Assembly (NCBI GenBank): GCA_023957835.1
Contig: JAMLGP010000001.1
Span: 427,575 to 491,574, forward strand
Direction of reading: 5' to 3'
From: Homoserinimonas sp.
Lineage (GTDB): Bacteria > Actinomycetota > Actinomycetes > Actinomycetales > Microbacteriaceae
DNA length: 64,000 bases
Below, piece after piece: positions 8,410 through 20,685 of this stretch; the stretch's first letter is position 1, and every line of letters starts with the position of its first letter. The notes beneath the pieces are model-generated. The model worked only from the letters and a program-made list of their open reading frames with translations. It was not told the DNA's origin and did no database searches. A program made the position numbers and the translations under genes.

Positions 8410-9222
8410 ACCTCAATACTGCTCGCCACCGCTGACGGGCAGGGAAGCGGTGAATTCACTGGCCCCTCAATCGACGAGTTTTTCCCCACCCCAATCCTTT
8501 TCGTAGGCACCCCATTCGAGTTGAACCGAATCATGTTGATTCGGCTTCTGGCAGTCGCAGTTCTGATTCTTGTTCTCTGGCTGGGCACGAGAAGAATGAA
8601 GCTCGTTCCCGGGCGCGGACAGGTCGCGATGGAATTCGCCGTCGACTTTGCCCGAAAGGGCATTGCCATTGACACTCTCGGTGAGAAGGACGGCAAGCGG
8701 TTTGCTCCGCTCATCATGACGATCTTCTTCCTGACGCTTGCAATGAACATCACCGGTACGATCCCCGGGCTGCAGATCGCCAGCACCGGTCTGATCGGCC
8801 AGGCGATCATCCTCTCGATAATCGCCTACGTGGCCTTCGTCTATGCCGGAATCCGCAAGTTCGGCGTCGGCAAGTTCTTCAAGAACGCCCTGTGGCTGCC
8901 CGGAGTGCCGGTATTCATCAAGCCCATCATCGCGGTGCTTGAAGTGCTTTCCACCTTCATTGTGCGACCGGTTACTCTTACTCTCCGGTTGACGATGAAT
9001 ATGGTCGCCGGCCACATGCTGCTCGTGCTTTGCTTCCTGGCCACCGGGTTCTTCTTCGACATGATCGTCAACGGAAGCCTGTGGGGGCTAATCGGCATCG
9101 GCACCTTCGCAATGGGCGTCGCCTTCGTCGTACTTGAGATCTTCGTCGCCGCTCTGCAGGCGTACATTTTCGCCATCCTCACCGCCATCTACATCCAGCT
9201 AGCACTCGCCGAAGAGCACTGA
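8407..9222 (+). CDS. atpB: F0F1 ATP synthase subunit a
   Basis: A 271-residue integral membrane subunit that forms the proton half-channels against the c-ring. The N-terminal 'SIDEFFPTPILFVGTPFELNRIM' is typical of actinobacterial AtpB. The essential arginine lies in 'TLTLRLTMNMVAGHMLLVL', and the last helices include 'ALQAYIFAILTAIYIQLAL'. Five or six hydrophobic helices are visible. The start is unusual: TTG 8407, or CTG 8392 with a better ribosome site, which would add five residues. First gene of the main block atpBEFHAGDC. Confidence 0.96.
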   Translation: MTSILLATADGQGSGEFTGPSIDEFFPTPILFVGTPFELNRIMLIRLLAVAVLILVLWLGTRRMKLVPGRGQVAMEFAVDFARKGIAIDTLGEKDGKRFAPLIMTIFFLTLAMNITGTIPGLQIASTGLIGQAIILSIIAYVAFVYAGIRKFGVGKFFKNALWLPGVPVFIKPIIAVLEVLSTFIVRPVTLTLRLTMNMVAGHMLLVLCFLATGFFFDMIVNGSLWGLIGIGTFAMGVAFVVLEIFVAALQAYIFAILTAIYIQLALAEEH

Positions 9223-9242
9223 GCTCGACGGTTTCCAAGTAA

Positions 9243-9482
<240 letters not shown>

Positions 9483-9512
9483 GTCAAGACCAACTACTAA
9501 AAGGAGCCTTTA

Positions 9513-10082
9513 GTGCACCTCGCATTTTTCCTCTCCGCTGCCGAGCCGGCGGCAGAAGGATCTGAGCACAGCATCCTGATTCCGGAGCTGCCGGATCTGA
9601 TCTGGGGCTCGATCGCTTTCCTGCTGGTTCTGATCGTCATCATCCGGGTCGTCATGCCCAACGTCACAAAGGCGCTGGACGCAAGGCGAGACGCGATCGA
9701 AGGCGGGATTGATCGTGCGCAGAAGGCTCAGGTAGAAGCCGATGCCCGCAAGAAAGAGTACGAGGATGCCCTTGCCGAAGCTCGGACCGAGGCTGTTCGA
9801 ATTCGCGAGCAGGCCAGAACCGATGGCAGCGCAATTCTCGCGGAACTGAAAGAACAGGCTCAGGCTGAAGCCGCCCGGATTGTGGCCAACGCCCAGGCGA
9901 CGATCGAAGCGGAAAGGCAGAATGCTCTGGCTTCTCTGCGCAGCGAGGTCGGCTCGCTGGCAATCACTCTTGCCTCCGGAGTAGTGGGCGAGAGCCTTTC
10001 CGATGACAAGAAAGCCTCCGCTATGGTCGATCGCTTTCTTGCGGACCTTGAGGCTGATCAGAAAGCGAAGGCGAAGAAGTAG
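9513..10082 (+). CDS. atpF: F0F1 ATP synthase subunit b
   Basis: A 189-residue peripheral-stalk subunit. One N-terminal membrane helix (about 25-48, 'LIWGSIAFLLVLIVIIRVVM') is followed by a long charged, Ala-rich coiled coil ('QAEAARIVANAQATIEAERQNAL') that reaches F1. GTG 9513 follows AAAAGGAGCC. A 'LPDLIWG' entry to the membrane helix is typical of actinobacteria. Its stop shares one base with the atpH start. Confidence 0.96.
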   Translation: MHLAFFLSAAEPAAEGSEHSILIPELPDLIWGSIAFLLVLIVIIRVVMPNVTKALDARRDAIEGGIDRAQKAQVEADARKKEYEDALAEARTEAVRIREQARTDGSAILAELKEQAQAEAARIVANAQATIEAERQNALASLRSEVGSLAITLASGVVGESLSDDKKASAMVDRFLADLEADQKAKAKK

Positions 10083-10870
10083 TGGGCTCGGCAACCAGGA
10101 ATGCGCTGGATGCGGCAAGAGATTCGCTCGCGGCCCAGGGCGCAAAGATCGCTCCTTCGGTCGGCGAGGAGCTTCTGTCTGCCTGCCGCCTGGTTGGCAA
10201 TTCCGCACAGTTGCGGAACACGCTCTCCGATCCCGCAATTGCGGCGAAGGAAAAGAGCGCTCTGGTTGACAAGGTGTTTGCCGCGCTTGGCAAGGAGTCC
10301 CGCTCGATAATCAGCCAGCTCGCAAAGAGCCGGTGGTCTGCTCAGGCGGATCTTGTTGCCGGGATTGAAGAGCTCGGCCTTCGTGCTCTGGCGGTTTCTG
10401 CCGGCGGGGTCGACATCCCAGGTGAACTTTTCGCGTTCAGCCAACTCGTCGCCTCAAACGGTGAGCTGGAGCTAGCCGTTAGCTCGAAGCTGGGGGACCC
10501 TGACGTAAAGGTGAAGGTCGTGGCGAAGCTGCTCAAGGGCAAGGCGAGCCCACAGTCGAGCGCAATCATCGAACACCTCGTCCGCTTTTCCATGGGCAGG
10601 AGAATCGGAGCCTCGCTCAATTACGCACAGGAAATAGTCGCTGATCAGTCAGCGACGACCATTGCGACCGTGACAGTTGCAACCAGACTCAGCCCGGCGC
10701 AGGAGGCCAGGCTTGAGAAGGGGCTGGCCGAGCGTTTCGGCGACCTGGCGATTCAGCAGATAATCGACCCCTCGGTAATCGGGGGAGTGCGCGTGAACGT
10801 GGGCGGAGTCGTTATTGACGACACCGTCGCATCAAGACTGAAGGATTTGAAACTTCAACTGGCCAAATAA
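10082..10870 (+). CDS. atpH: F0F1 ATP synthase subunit delta
   Basis: A 262-residue delta (OSCP-like) subunit that couples the b stalk to the alpha/beta head. It is longer than the ~180-residue E. coli form, as in other actinobacteria. The C-terminal beta-strand segment 'IDPSVIGGVRVNVGGVVIDDTVASRLKDL' is the family signature. GTG 10082 overlaps the last base of atpF, implying coupling. A 51-base gap with GGAAAG before atpA follows. Confidence 0.95.
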   Translation: MGSATRNALDAARDSLAAQGAKIAPSVGEELLSACRLVGNSAQLRNTLSDPAIAAKEKSALVDKVFAALGKESRSIISQLAKSRWSAQADLVAGIEELGLRALAVSAGGVDIPGELFAFSQLVASNGELELAVSSKLGDPDVKVKVVAKLLKGKASPQSSAIIEHLVRFSMGRRIGASLNYAQEIVADQSATTIATVTVATRLSPAQEARLEKGLAERFGDLAIQQIIDPSVIGGVRVNVGGVVIDDTVASRLKDLKLQLAK

Positions 10871-10921
10871 GGGCTGGTTAGAAACATGGAGCTGACAGCT
10901 TCCGGGAAATAAGGAAAGACA

Positions 10922-12559
<1,638 letters not shown>

Positions 12560-12562
12560 CCT

Positions 12563-14948
<2,386 letters not shown>

Positions 14949-14950
14949 CC

Positions 14951-15229
14951 ATGCCTCTCACCGTGAGCGTCGTCTCCGCCGAGCAGGAAGTCTGGAACGG
15001 AGAGGCAAAGCAGGTCATCGCCAGGACTCAAATAGGCGAAATCGGCATCCTTTCCGGCCATGAGCCCGTGCTAGCGATCCTTGCGGCCGGAACCGTGCGG
15101 ATTACCCAGTCCGACGGCAATCTCGTGGTTGCGAGCGCCGAGGACGGCTTTCTCTCGGTCGACCACGATGTAGTCACGGTAGTCGCGCGCAACGCGGAAC
15201 TGGTTTCGGAGGGCCAGAAGCAGCACTAG
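14951..15229 (+). CDS. atpC: F0F1 ATP synthase subunit epsilon
   Basis: A 92-residue epsilon subunit with only the N-terminal beta-sandwich ('LTVSVVSAEQEVWNGEAKQV', 'GEIGILSGHEPVLAIL'). It stops after the sandwich at about residue 80, so the C-terminal two-helix domain that inhibits ATP hydrolysis in E. coli is missing. Short epsilon subunits are known in several actinobacteria. ATG 14951 lies two bases after the atpD stop. This is the last gene of the ATP synthase operon. No clear terminator hairpin was found in the 66 bases before the convergent gene. Confidence 0.95.
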   Translation: MPLTVSVVSAEQEVWNGEAKQVIARTQIGEIGILSGHEPVLAILAAGTVRITQSDGNLVVASAEDGFLSVDHDVVTVVARNAELVSEGQKQH

Positions 15230-15295
15230 TCGCACGGGTCGGCTCGAAAGTGAAGGTGCTCTGCGAAGGTGGGCCCCGGCTGCGAATGGCACTGC

Positions 15296-16207
15296 CTACG
15301 GAATTAGCAGTACCACCTTGCCCAGCCCGTGGCCGGTCTCGAGATCGCGGTAGGCATCCTGAACCTGGTCCAGTCGGTAGGTTGCGCGGATCGGCAGCAC
15401 GAGCGCGCCGCTTGCTGCGGTCCTTGCGAATTCCTCAAGCTCGGCGGAAGTCTTTCCGCTGCCTCCGACAGCCTTGATTCCGTGCTTTTCAACTGCGGCA
15501 CGATCCGCGATCGTGTTGATTCGCTCCGGCGCGATGCCAAGTGCGATTGCTGTTTCGATAGGCTGACCGCCGACCGTGTCGAGCGCAGCGGTGTAGCCTT
15601 CTGTAGCAGCCGCTCTAAGTCGATCAAGTTCGCCTTCGCCATAGGCAACTGGAATGATTCCCAGAGACTCGAGAAACTCGTGATTCTGCGGGCTGGAAGT
15701 CCCCACTACTTTGGCACCGAGATCGCGGGCAAACTGCACGGCGACTATGCCGACGCCTCCAGCCGCACCGGTCACAAGCACCGTGTCAGAGCCGTTCAGA
15801 TCCAGAGCATCAATTGACCTTCTGGCTGTGTTGGCAGTTAGGCCAAGTCCGCCTGCGATCGCCCAATCCAGTTCGGCTGGCTTAGGTGCGAGTTGCTTCG
15901 CAGGAACCACAACGTATTCTGCCTGAGCACCGCTGTTCGCCCAGCCGAGTACTTCGTCTCCAGGCTTGAACTGGCTTACCTCACTACCGACGACATCCAC
16001 TATTCCTGCGAACTCGACGCCCTGACGCGAGGGCAGCGAATGGCCGGGGATGTAGCCTCCGCGGCGCACCTTGAAGTCGAAGGGATTCACTCCCGCGGCT
16101 CGAACCGCGACTCGAACCTGGTCCGGTTCAGGTTGCGGGACCTCGACTTCAACCAGTTCAAGAACCTCTGGACCGCCGTATTGGCTGTAACTGACCGCTT
16201 TGGACAT
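15296..16207 (-). CDS. NADP-dependent quinone-oxidoreductase-like MDR protein
   Basis: A 303-residue zinc-independent medium-chain dehydrogenase/reductase of the quinone oxidoreductase type. It has the N-terminal GroES-like fold ('AVSYSQYGGPEVLELVEVEVP', 'GVNPFDFKVRRG', 'RQGVEFAGIV') and a Rossmann domain with 'VLVTGAAGGVGIVAVQFARDLGAKVVGT'. The structural-zinc cysteines are absent, as expected for this subfamily. It probably reduces quinones or enones with NADPH; the real substrate is unknown. It is divergent from the TetR gene and shares its 118-base control region, so TetR control is plausible but not shown. Confidence 0.85.
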   Translation of the reverse strand: MSKAVSYSQYGGPEVLELVEVEVPQPEPDQVRVAVRAAGVNPFDFKVRRGGYIPGHSLPSRQGVEFAGIVDVVGSEVSQFKPGDEVLGWANSGAQAEYVVVPAKQLAPKPAELDWAIAGGLGLTANTARRSIDALDLNGSDTVLVTGAAGGVGIVAVQFARDLGAKVVGTSSPQNHEFLESLGIIPVAYGEGELDRLRAAATEGYTAALDTVGGQPIETAIALGIAPERINTIADRAAVEKHGIKAVGGSGKTSAELEEFARTAASGALVLPIRATYRLDQVQDAYRDLETGHGLGKVVLLIP

Positions 16208-16290
16208 GCCTGCTTCAACTCCGGATCTTCCTGCCGTATTCCCTGGACGTGAACTTGACCTCTAGTTTCGCATAGTGAAGATATTTCAAT

Positions 16291-16319
16291 TTGCGGAGTG
16301 AGCGCTCACTCATTATGAT
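16291..16319 (+). promoter_or_regulatory. tetR promoter with embedded palindromic operator
   Basis: A perfect 16-bp palindrome GAGTGAGCGCTCACTC (16296-16311) lies exactly between a weak -35 (TTGCGG, 16291-16296) and a strong -10 (TATGAT, 16314-16319), spaced by 17 bases. Predicted transcription starts at about 16325-16326, on the GTG of the tetR gene. This geometry is that of an autorepressed TetR promoter: a bound dimer would block RNA polymerase. Confidence 0.8.
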
Positions 16320-16325
16320 CACTGG

Positions 16326-16949
16326 GTGCGCAATCGTGGAATCGATACTCTGAGGCGGAACAGCCCGGTGAAGCCCGCCCGCGCGCCGAGGATGTCGGTC
16401 GAGGACAGACAGGCCGCGATTCTGGATGCGGTAATACCGCTGCTTGCAGTCCACGGCAAAGATCTCACCTCCAGGCAAATCGCCGAGGCAGCGGGGATCG
16501 CCGAAGGTACTGTGTTTCGAGCCTTCGGCGACAAAGATACCCTAATCAATGCTGCAGTGGATCGATTCCTGGACCCGGTTCGGATGCAGGCAGAAATGAG
16601 GGGAGAAATCACCTCCGATGACCTTGAGACCGCAGTGCTGGAGATCGTCCGGATCGCCAGAAAGCGGTTTGCCGACATCTTCAAACTCATGGCGCTGCTC
16701 GGCCACAACCACCGTCCGAACAAGAAGCCTCAGGACCGCATCGGCCAGGTTGTTTCAGAAGTCCTGAGCCCATTCCTTGAGGAATTGAATATGCCGCCTG
16801 CTCAGGTTGCTCAGGTCATCAGGCTTTTCATCTTCGCCTCGACAGTCCCGCACCTGAATCCGGACCACAAACTTACCGACCGGGAAATCACCTCGATCAT
16901 CCTCTACGGGGTCGCAGGTACTCCAAAACCACGAAAGAACAGGAACTGA
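16326..16949 (+). CDS. TetR-family transcriptional regulator
   Basis: A 207-residue regulator. The N-terminal helix-turn-helix is 'TSRQIAEAAGIAEGTVFRAFGDKDTLINAAVDRF' in outline (about residues 48-80); the rest is a variable ligand-binding all-helical domain. GTG 16326 coincides with the predicted transcription start, so the mRNA is probably leaderless; an internal ATG is 22 codons downstream. Directly downstream, separated by four bases, is an ABC exporter pair, so it is likely an efflux regulator that represses itself and the exporter until a substrate binds. Ligand unknown. Confidence 0.9.
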   Translation: MRNRGIDTLRRNSPVKPARAPRMSVEDRQAAILDAVIPLLAVHGKDLTSRQIAEAAGIAEGTVFRAFGDKDTLINAAVDRFLDPVRMQAEMRGEITSDDLETAVLEIVRIARKRFADIFKLMALLGHNHRPNKKPQDRIGQVVSEVLSPFLEELNMPPAQVAQVIRLFIFASTVPHLNPDHKLTDREITSIILYGVAGTPKPRKNRN

Positions 16950-16953
16950 TCAA

Positions 16954-18687
16954 ATGCTCATGAAGATACTTGGGCGCTATCTGCGCCCATACTGGCTGAT
17001 GTTTGTTGCGGTCTGTGTCTTTCAGCTTGCCCAATCTCTGGCATCTCTCTACTTGCCCACTCTCAATGCGGACATAGTCGACAATGGAATCGCCAAGGGA
17101 GACGTCGGCTATATCATCGCGATCGGCGGCGTAATGCTCGGCATCACTTTGTTGCAGGTCGCCTGCTCGATCACAGCCGTCTACTTCGGCGCGCGGATGG
17201 CAATGTCCCTCGGCCGGGATCTCCGCGGCGCAATCTTCCACAAGGTGAGCGACTTCTCAGAGCGCGAAGTTGCAACTTTCGGCGCACCCTCGCTCATCAC
17301 ACGCACGACCAATGACGTACAGCAAGTGCAAATGGTCGTACTCATGATCTGCACCCTCTTCATTTCCGCTCCGATGCTCGCAATCGGCGGAGTAATCATG
17401 GCCCTGCAACAGGATGTCGGACTGTCCTGGCTCATGGCGGTGAGCATCCCGATTCTCCTGATAGTCGTCGGCGGAATCATGATGCGAATGGTTCCGCTTT
17501 TCCGGAAGATGCAGAAGCGAATCGACAAGGTCAACCTGGTCCTCCGCGAGCAGCTCACCGGAATCAGGGTCATCCGCGCTTTTGTTCGCGAAAAGGTAGA
17601 GACCAGCCGGTTTGATAAGGCCAATGCCGATCTCACCGAGACAGCACTGAGCGCCGGTCGCTACTTCGCACTAATGTTCCCGGTCGTGATGCTCGTGATG
17701 AACGTATCGAGTGTCGCCGTCATTTGGTTCGGCGGACTCAGAGTGGACGCCGGCGATATTGAAGTCGGGACGCTCATGGCGTTTCTCCAGTACCTTATTC
17801 AGATTCTCATGGGAGTCATGATGGCTACCTTCCTGGGAATCCTTTTACCGAGGGCCGCAGTCAGCGCCGATCGGATCGGGGAAGTGCTCGAAACCAGCTC
17901 ATCTGTGGTTCCGCCTTCAAAGCCGGTGACCGAGGTAACAGAGCACGGAACAATTGAATTTCTGGATGCCTCATTCCAGTACCCGGGGGCGGAAGAGCCG
18001 GTACTGAAGAATCTCACCTTCGCAGTCAAGCCGGGCAAGACCACCGCGATTATCGGCAGCACGGGTTCCGGGAAGACCACCCTTGTGAATCTCCTGCCTC
18101 GGCTCTTCGATGTAACAGGCGGTTCAGTTCTAGTTGATGGTGTTGACGTAAGAGAGCTCGACCCCGACCTGCTTTGGTCGACCATGGGGCTAGTTCCCCA
18201 AAGGCCCTATCTTTTCTCCGGAACAGTCGCGAGCAACCTGAAGTACGGCAAACCGGATGCCACAGATGAGGAGCTCTGGGCGGCACTAGAGATCGCGCAG
18301 GCCAAGGGCTTCGTGTCCGAGTTCGAAGAAGGCCTCGAAGCTCCAATAGCCCAGGGCGGGACGAATGTTTCCGGCGGCCAGCGGCAAAGGCTTGCAATCG
18401 CCAGAGCGCTGGTGAAACAACCGGAAATCTATATCTTCGATGATTCGTTCTCGGCTTTGGATACCGCTACCGATGCCCGATTGCGACTGGCACTGAAACG
18501 AAAAGTGAAGGGAGCGACCATGCTCATAGTCGCCCAGCGAGTCTCAACCATCATCGACGCCGATCAGATCATCGTCCTCGAAAACGGGGAGATCGTCGGA
18601 ATCGGCACTCACGACGAGTTGCTCGAATCCAACGAAACCTATGCCGAAATTGTTTCTTCACAGCTGACTCCGGAGGAGGCACGATGA
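16954..18687 (+). CDS. ABC exporter half-transporter with degenerate ATP site
   Basis: A 577-residue fusion of a six-helix membrane domain and an ATPase domain. Walker A 'GSTGSGKTTLVNLL', signature 'VSGGQRQRLAIARAL'. Walker B ends 'IYIFDDS', with Asp where the catalytic Glu normally stands. That substitution marks the non-hydrolysing subunit of heterodimeric exporters such as TM287/288 and BmrCD. It overlaps the next gene by four bases (ATGA); together they should form one heterodimer. Substrate is likely a drug or lipid, unknown. A second ATG at 16960 is also possible. Confidence 0.9.
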   Translation: MLMKILGRYLRPYWLMFVAVCVFQLAQSLASLYLPTLNADIVDNGIAKGDVGYIIAIGGVMLGITLLQVACSITAVYFGARMAMSLGRDLRGAIFHKVSDFSEREVATFGAPSLITRTTNDVQQVQMVVLMICTLFISAPMLAIGGVIMALQQDVGLSWLMAVSIPILLIVVGGIMMRMVPLFRKMQKRIDKVNLVLREQLTGIRVIRAFVREKVETSRFDKANADLTETALSAGRYFALMFPVVMLVMNVSSVAVIWFGGLRVDAGDIEVGTLMAFLQYLIQILMGVMMATFLGILLPRAAVSADRIGEVLETSSSVVPPSKPVTEVTEHGTIEFLDASFQYPGAEEPVLKNLTFAVKPGKTTAIIGSTGSGKTTLVNLLPRLFDVTGGSVLVDGVDVRELDPDLLWSTMGLVPQRPYLFSGTVASNLKYGKPDATDEELWAALEIAQAKGFVSEFEEGLEAPIAQGGTNVSGGQRQRLAIARALVKQPEIYIFDDSFSALDTATDARLRLALKRKVKGATMLIVAQRVSTIIDADQIIVLENGEIVGIGTHDELLESNETYAEIVSSQLTPEEAR

Positions 18688-20657
18688 GCCAGTCAGAACG
18701 TCAAACTGCCCCTGCCAGGCCTCCAAGGGGCCGCGGCCCGTTTGGCGGTGCCGGAATGCCCGCCGAAAAGGCGATTAACTTCGGGCCGAGCGCAAAGCGG
18801 CTGATTCGCACCTTGCGTCCCCAATGGTTCGGGCTCGCCTGGGTGATCCTGTTCGCGATCGCGAGCGTGACGCTTTCCGTTATTGGTCCGAAGCTGCTCG
18901 GCGAAGGCACCAATCTCATTTTCGAAGGTGTAATTTCGAAGAATCTGCCGGCCGGAGCAACCAAAGCGCAGGTTATCGATGGTCTTCGCGCTTCAGGCCA
19001 GGATAGCTACGCAGATCTTCTCAGTGGAATGCACCTGACTCCCGGCATTGGGATCGACTTCGCAGCGCTGTCCTTTGTACTCATGATGGTGCTAATCCTC
19101 TACATCTTCTCCTCGATCTTCGGCTGGCTGCAGGCCTACATCCTCAATGATGTTGTACAGAAGACAGTGTTCCGACTGCGCGAGGACGTCGAGGCGAAAG
19201 TACACCGCCTGCCGCTTAGCTACTTCGACAAGACGCCAAGAGGCGAGTTGCTCTCCAGGGTGACAAACGACATCGACAACATTTCACAAAGCCTCCAGCA
19301 GACCCTCAGCCAGGTGGTGTCATCGCTGCTGACGGTGGTCGGAGTGCTCATCATGATGTTCATTACTTCGCCACTGTTGAGCGCAATTGCGCTCGTGACC
19401 ATCCCACTCACGATCATCATTACCGTTCTGATCGCCAAGCGCTCACAGAAGATGTTCGCCGCGCAGTGGAAGCACACCGGAGAACTCAACGCCCAAATCG
19501 AGGAGAACTTTACCGGCCATGCCCTGGTCAAGGTCTTCGGTCGTCAGCGGGAAGTCTCCGGAGTGTTCGACTCCAAGAACGAGGAGCTCTACAAGGCTAG
19601 CTTCGGCGGCCAGTTCGTTTCCGGAATCATCATGCCTTCAATGATGTTTGTCGGAAACCTCGTCTATGTTCTGATTGCGGTAGTCGGCGGCCTGCAGGTC
19701 GCAAACGGCTCGATGCGCCTCGGCGATATCCAGGCCTTCATCCAGTACTCGAGGCAGTTCACCCAGCCTCTCGCGCAGCTCGGCAGCATGGCCAACCTCC
19801 TGCAGTCAGGAGTGGCCTCGGCTGAGCGGGTATTCGAGGTAATGGACGCCGCCGACCAGAGTCCGGATGTCGAACCGGCAGAGTCGCCCACTCAGGCCAA
19901 AGGCCGTCTCGAGTTCGAGAACGTGAACTTCAGCTACGACCCGGATGTCCCTCTCATCGAGAACGTCAACTTGGTAGCAAAGCCCGGACATACCATCGCC
20001 ATCGTCGGGCCAACCGGAGCCGGAAAGACCACTCTGGTAAACCTCATCATGCGGTTCTATGAGCTCAATTCCGGGAGGATCACTCTCGACGGAGTGGATA
20101 TTGCCAAAATGACTCGCGACGACCTGCGTTCCAGAATCGGAATGGTGCTTCAGGACACCTGGCTCTTTGCCGGAACCATCAGGGAGAACCTCGCCTACGC
20201 CAGGCCCGATGCCACCGATGAAGAGATAGCAGAGGCCGCGACTGCGACCTACGTTGATCGCTTCGTTCGCACCCTGCCAGACGGCTACGACACGGTACTT
20301 GACGAAGAAGCCTCAAACGTAAGTGCGGGAGAAAAGCAGCTGCTCACGATTGCGCGGGCGTTCCTCGCGCAACCGAGCGTGCTGATTCTCGATGAGGCGA
20401 CAAGTTCTGTCGATACGAGAACAGAAGTTCTCGTCCAGCACGCCATGGCTGCTCTGCGGAGTGACCGGACGAGCTTCGTTATCGCGCACCGACTCTCGAC
20501 CATTCGCGATGCCGACCTCATCCTCGTAATGGAGCAGGGCAAGATCGTGGAGCAGGGAACTCACGCAGAACTGCTTGAGGCCGGAGGGGCATACTCACGC
20601 CTTTACGAGGCGCAGTTCGCCGGTCCGGTAGCCGATGAGACCGAGGTGACCGCCTAG
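18684..20657 (+). CDS. ABC exporter half-transporter, catalytic partner
   Basis: A 657-residue ABC exporter half, longer than its partner because of an N-terminal Pro/Gly/Arg-rich cytoplasmic leader and an insert between the first two membrane helices (about residues 75-125). Walker A is 'GPTGAGKTTLVNLI', Walker B 'VLILDEATSSVD' with the catalytic Glu intact. Its signature loop is altered to 'NVSAGEKQ'. An altered signature here paired with an altered Walker B in the partner is exactly the composite degenerate site of heterodimeric exporters. The two genes overlap and are preceded by tetR. The gene ends at a palindrome that may terminate transcription. Confidence 0.9.
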   Translation: MSQSERQTAPARPPRGRGPFGGAGMPAEKAINFGPSAKRLIRTLRPQWFGLAWVILFAIASVTLSVIGPKLLGEGTNLIFEGVISKNLPAGATKAQVIDGLRASGQDSYADLLSGMHLTPGIGIDFAALSFVLMMVLILYIFSSIFGWLQAYILNDVVQKTVFRLREDVEAKVHRLPLSYFDKTPRGELLSRVTNDIDNISQSLQQTLSQVVSSLLTVVGVLIMMFITSPLLSAIALVTIPLTIIITVLIAKRSQKMFAAQWKHTGELNAQIEENFTGHALVKVFGRQREVSGVFDSKNEELYKASFGGQFVSGIIMPSMMFVGNLVYVLIAVVGGLQVANGSMRLGDIQAFIQYSRQFTQPLAQLGSMANLLQSGVASAERVFEVMDAADQSPDVEPAESPTQAKGRLEFENVNFSYDPDVPLIENVNLVAKPGHTIAIVGPTGAGKTTLVNLIMRFYELNSGRITLDGVDIAKMTRDDLRSRIGMVLQDTWLFAGTIRENLAYARPDATDEEIAEAATATYVDRFVRTLPDGYDTVLDEEASNVSAGEKQLLTIARAFLAQPSVLILDEATSSVDTRTEVLVQHAMAALRSDRTSFVIAHRLSTIRDADLILVMEQGKIVEQGTHAELLEAGGAYSRLYEAQFAGPVADETEVTA

Positions 20658-20685
20658 CCTGATCAGGCGGACTCGCTCAGCCGCC
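20657..20685. terminator. possible bidirectional terminator
   Basis: A perfect 12-bp palindrome GCCTGATCAGGC (20657-20668) runs into a second stem GGCGG (20666-20670) / CCGCC (20681-20685). It sits where the exporter operon and the minus-strand amine-oxidase gene meet head-on. No U tract follows, so termination is inferred from position and structure only. Confidence 0.45.
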
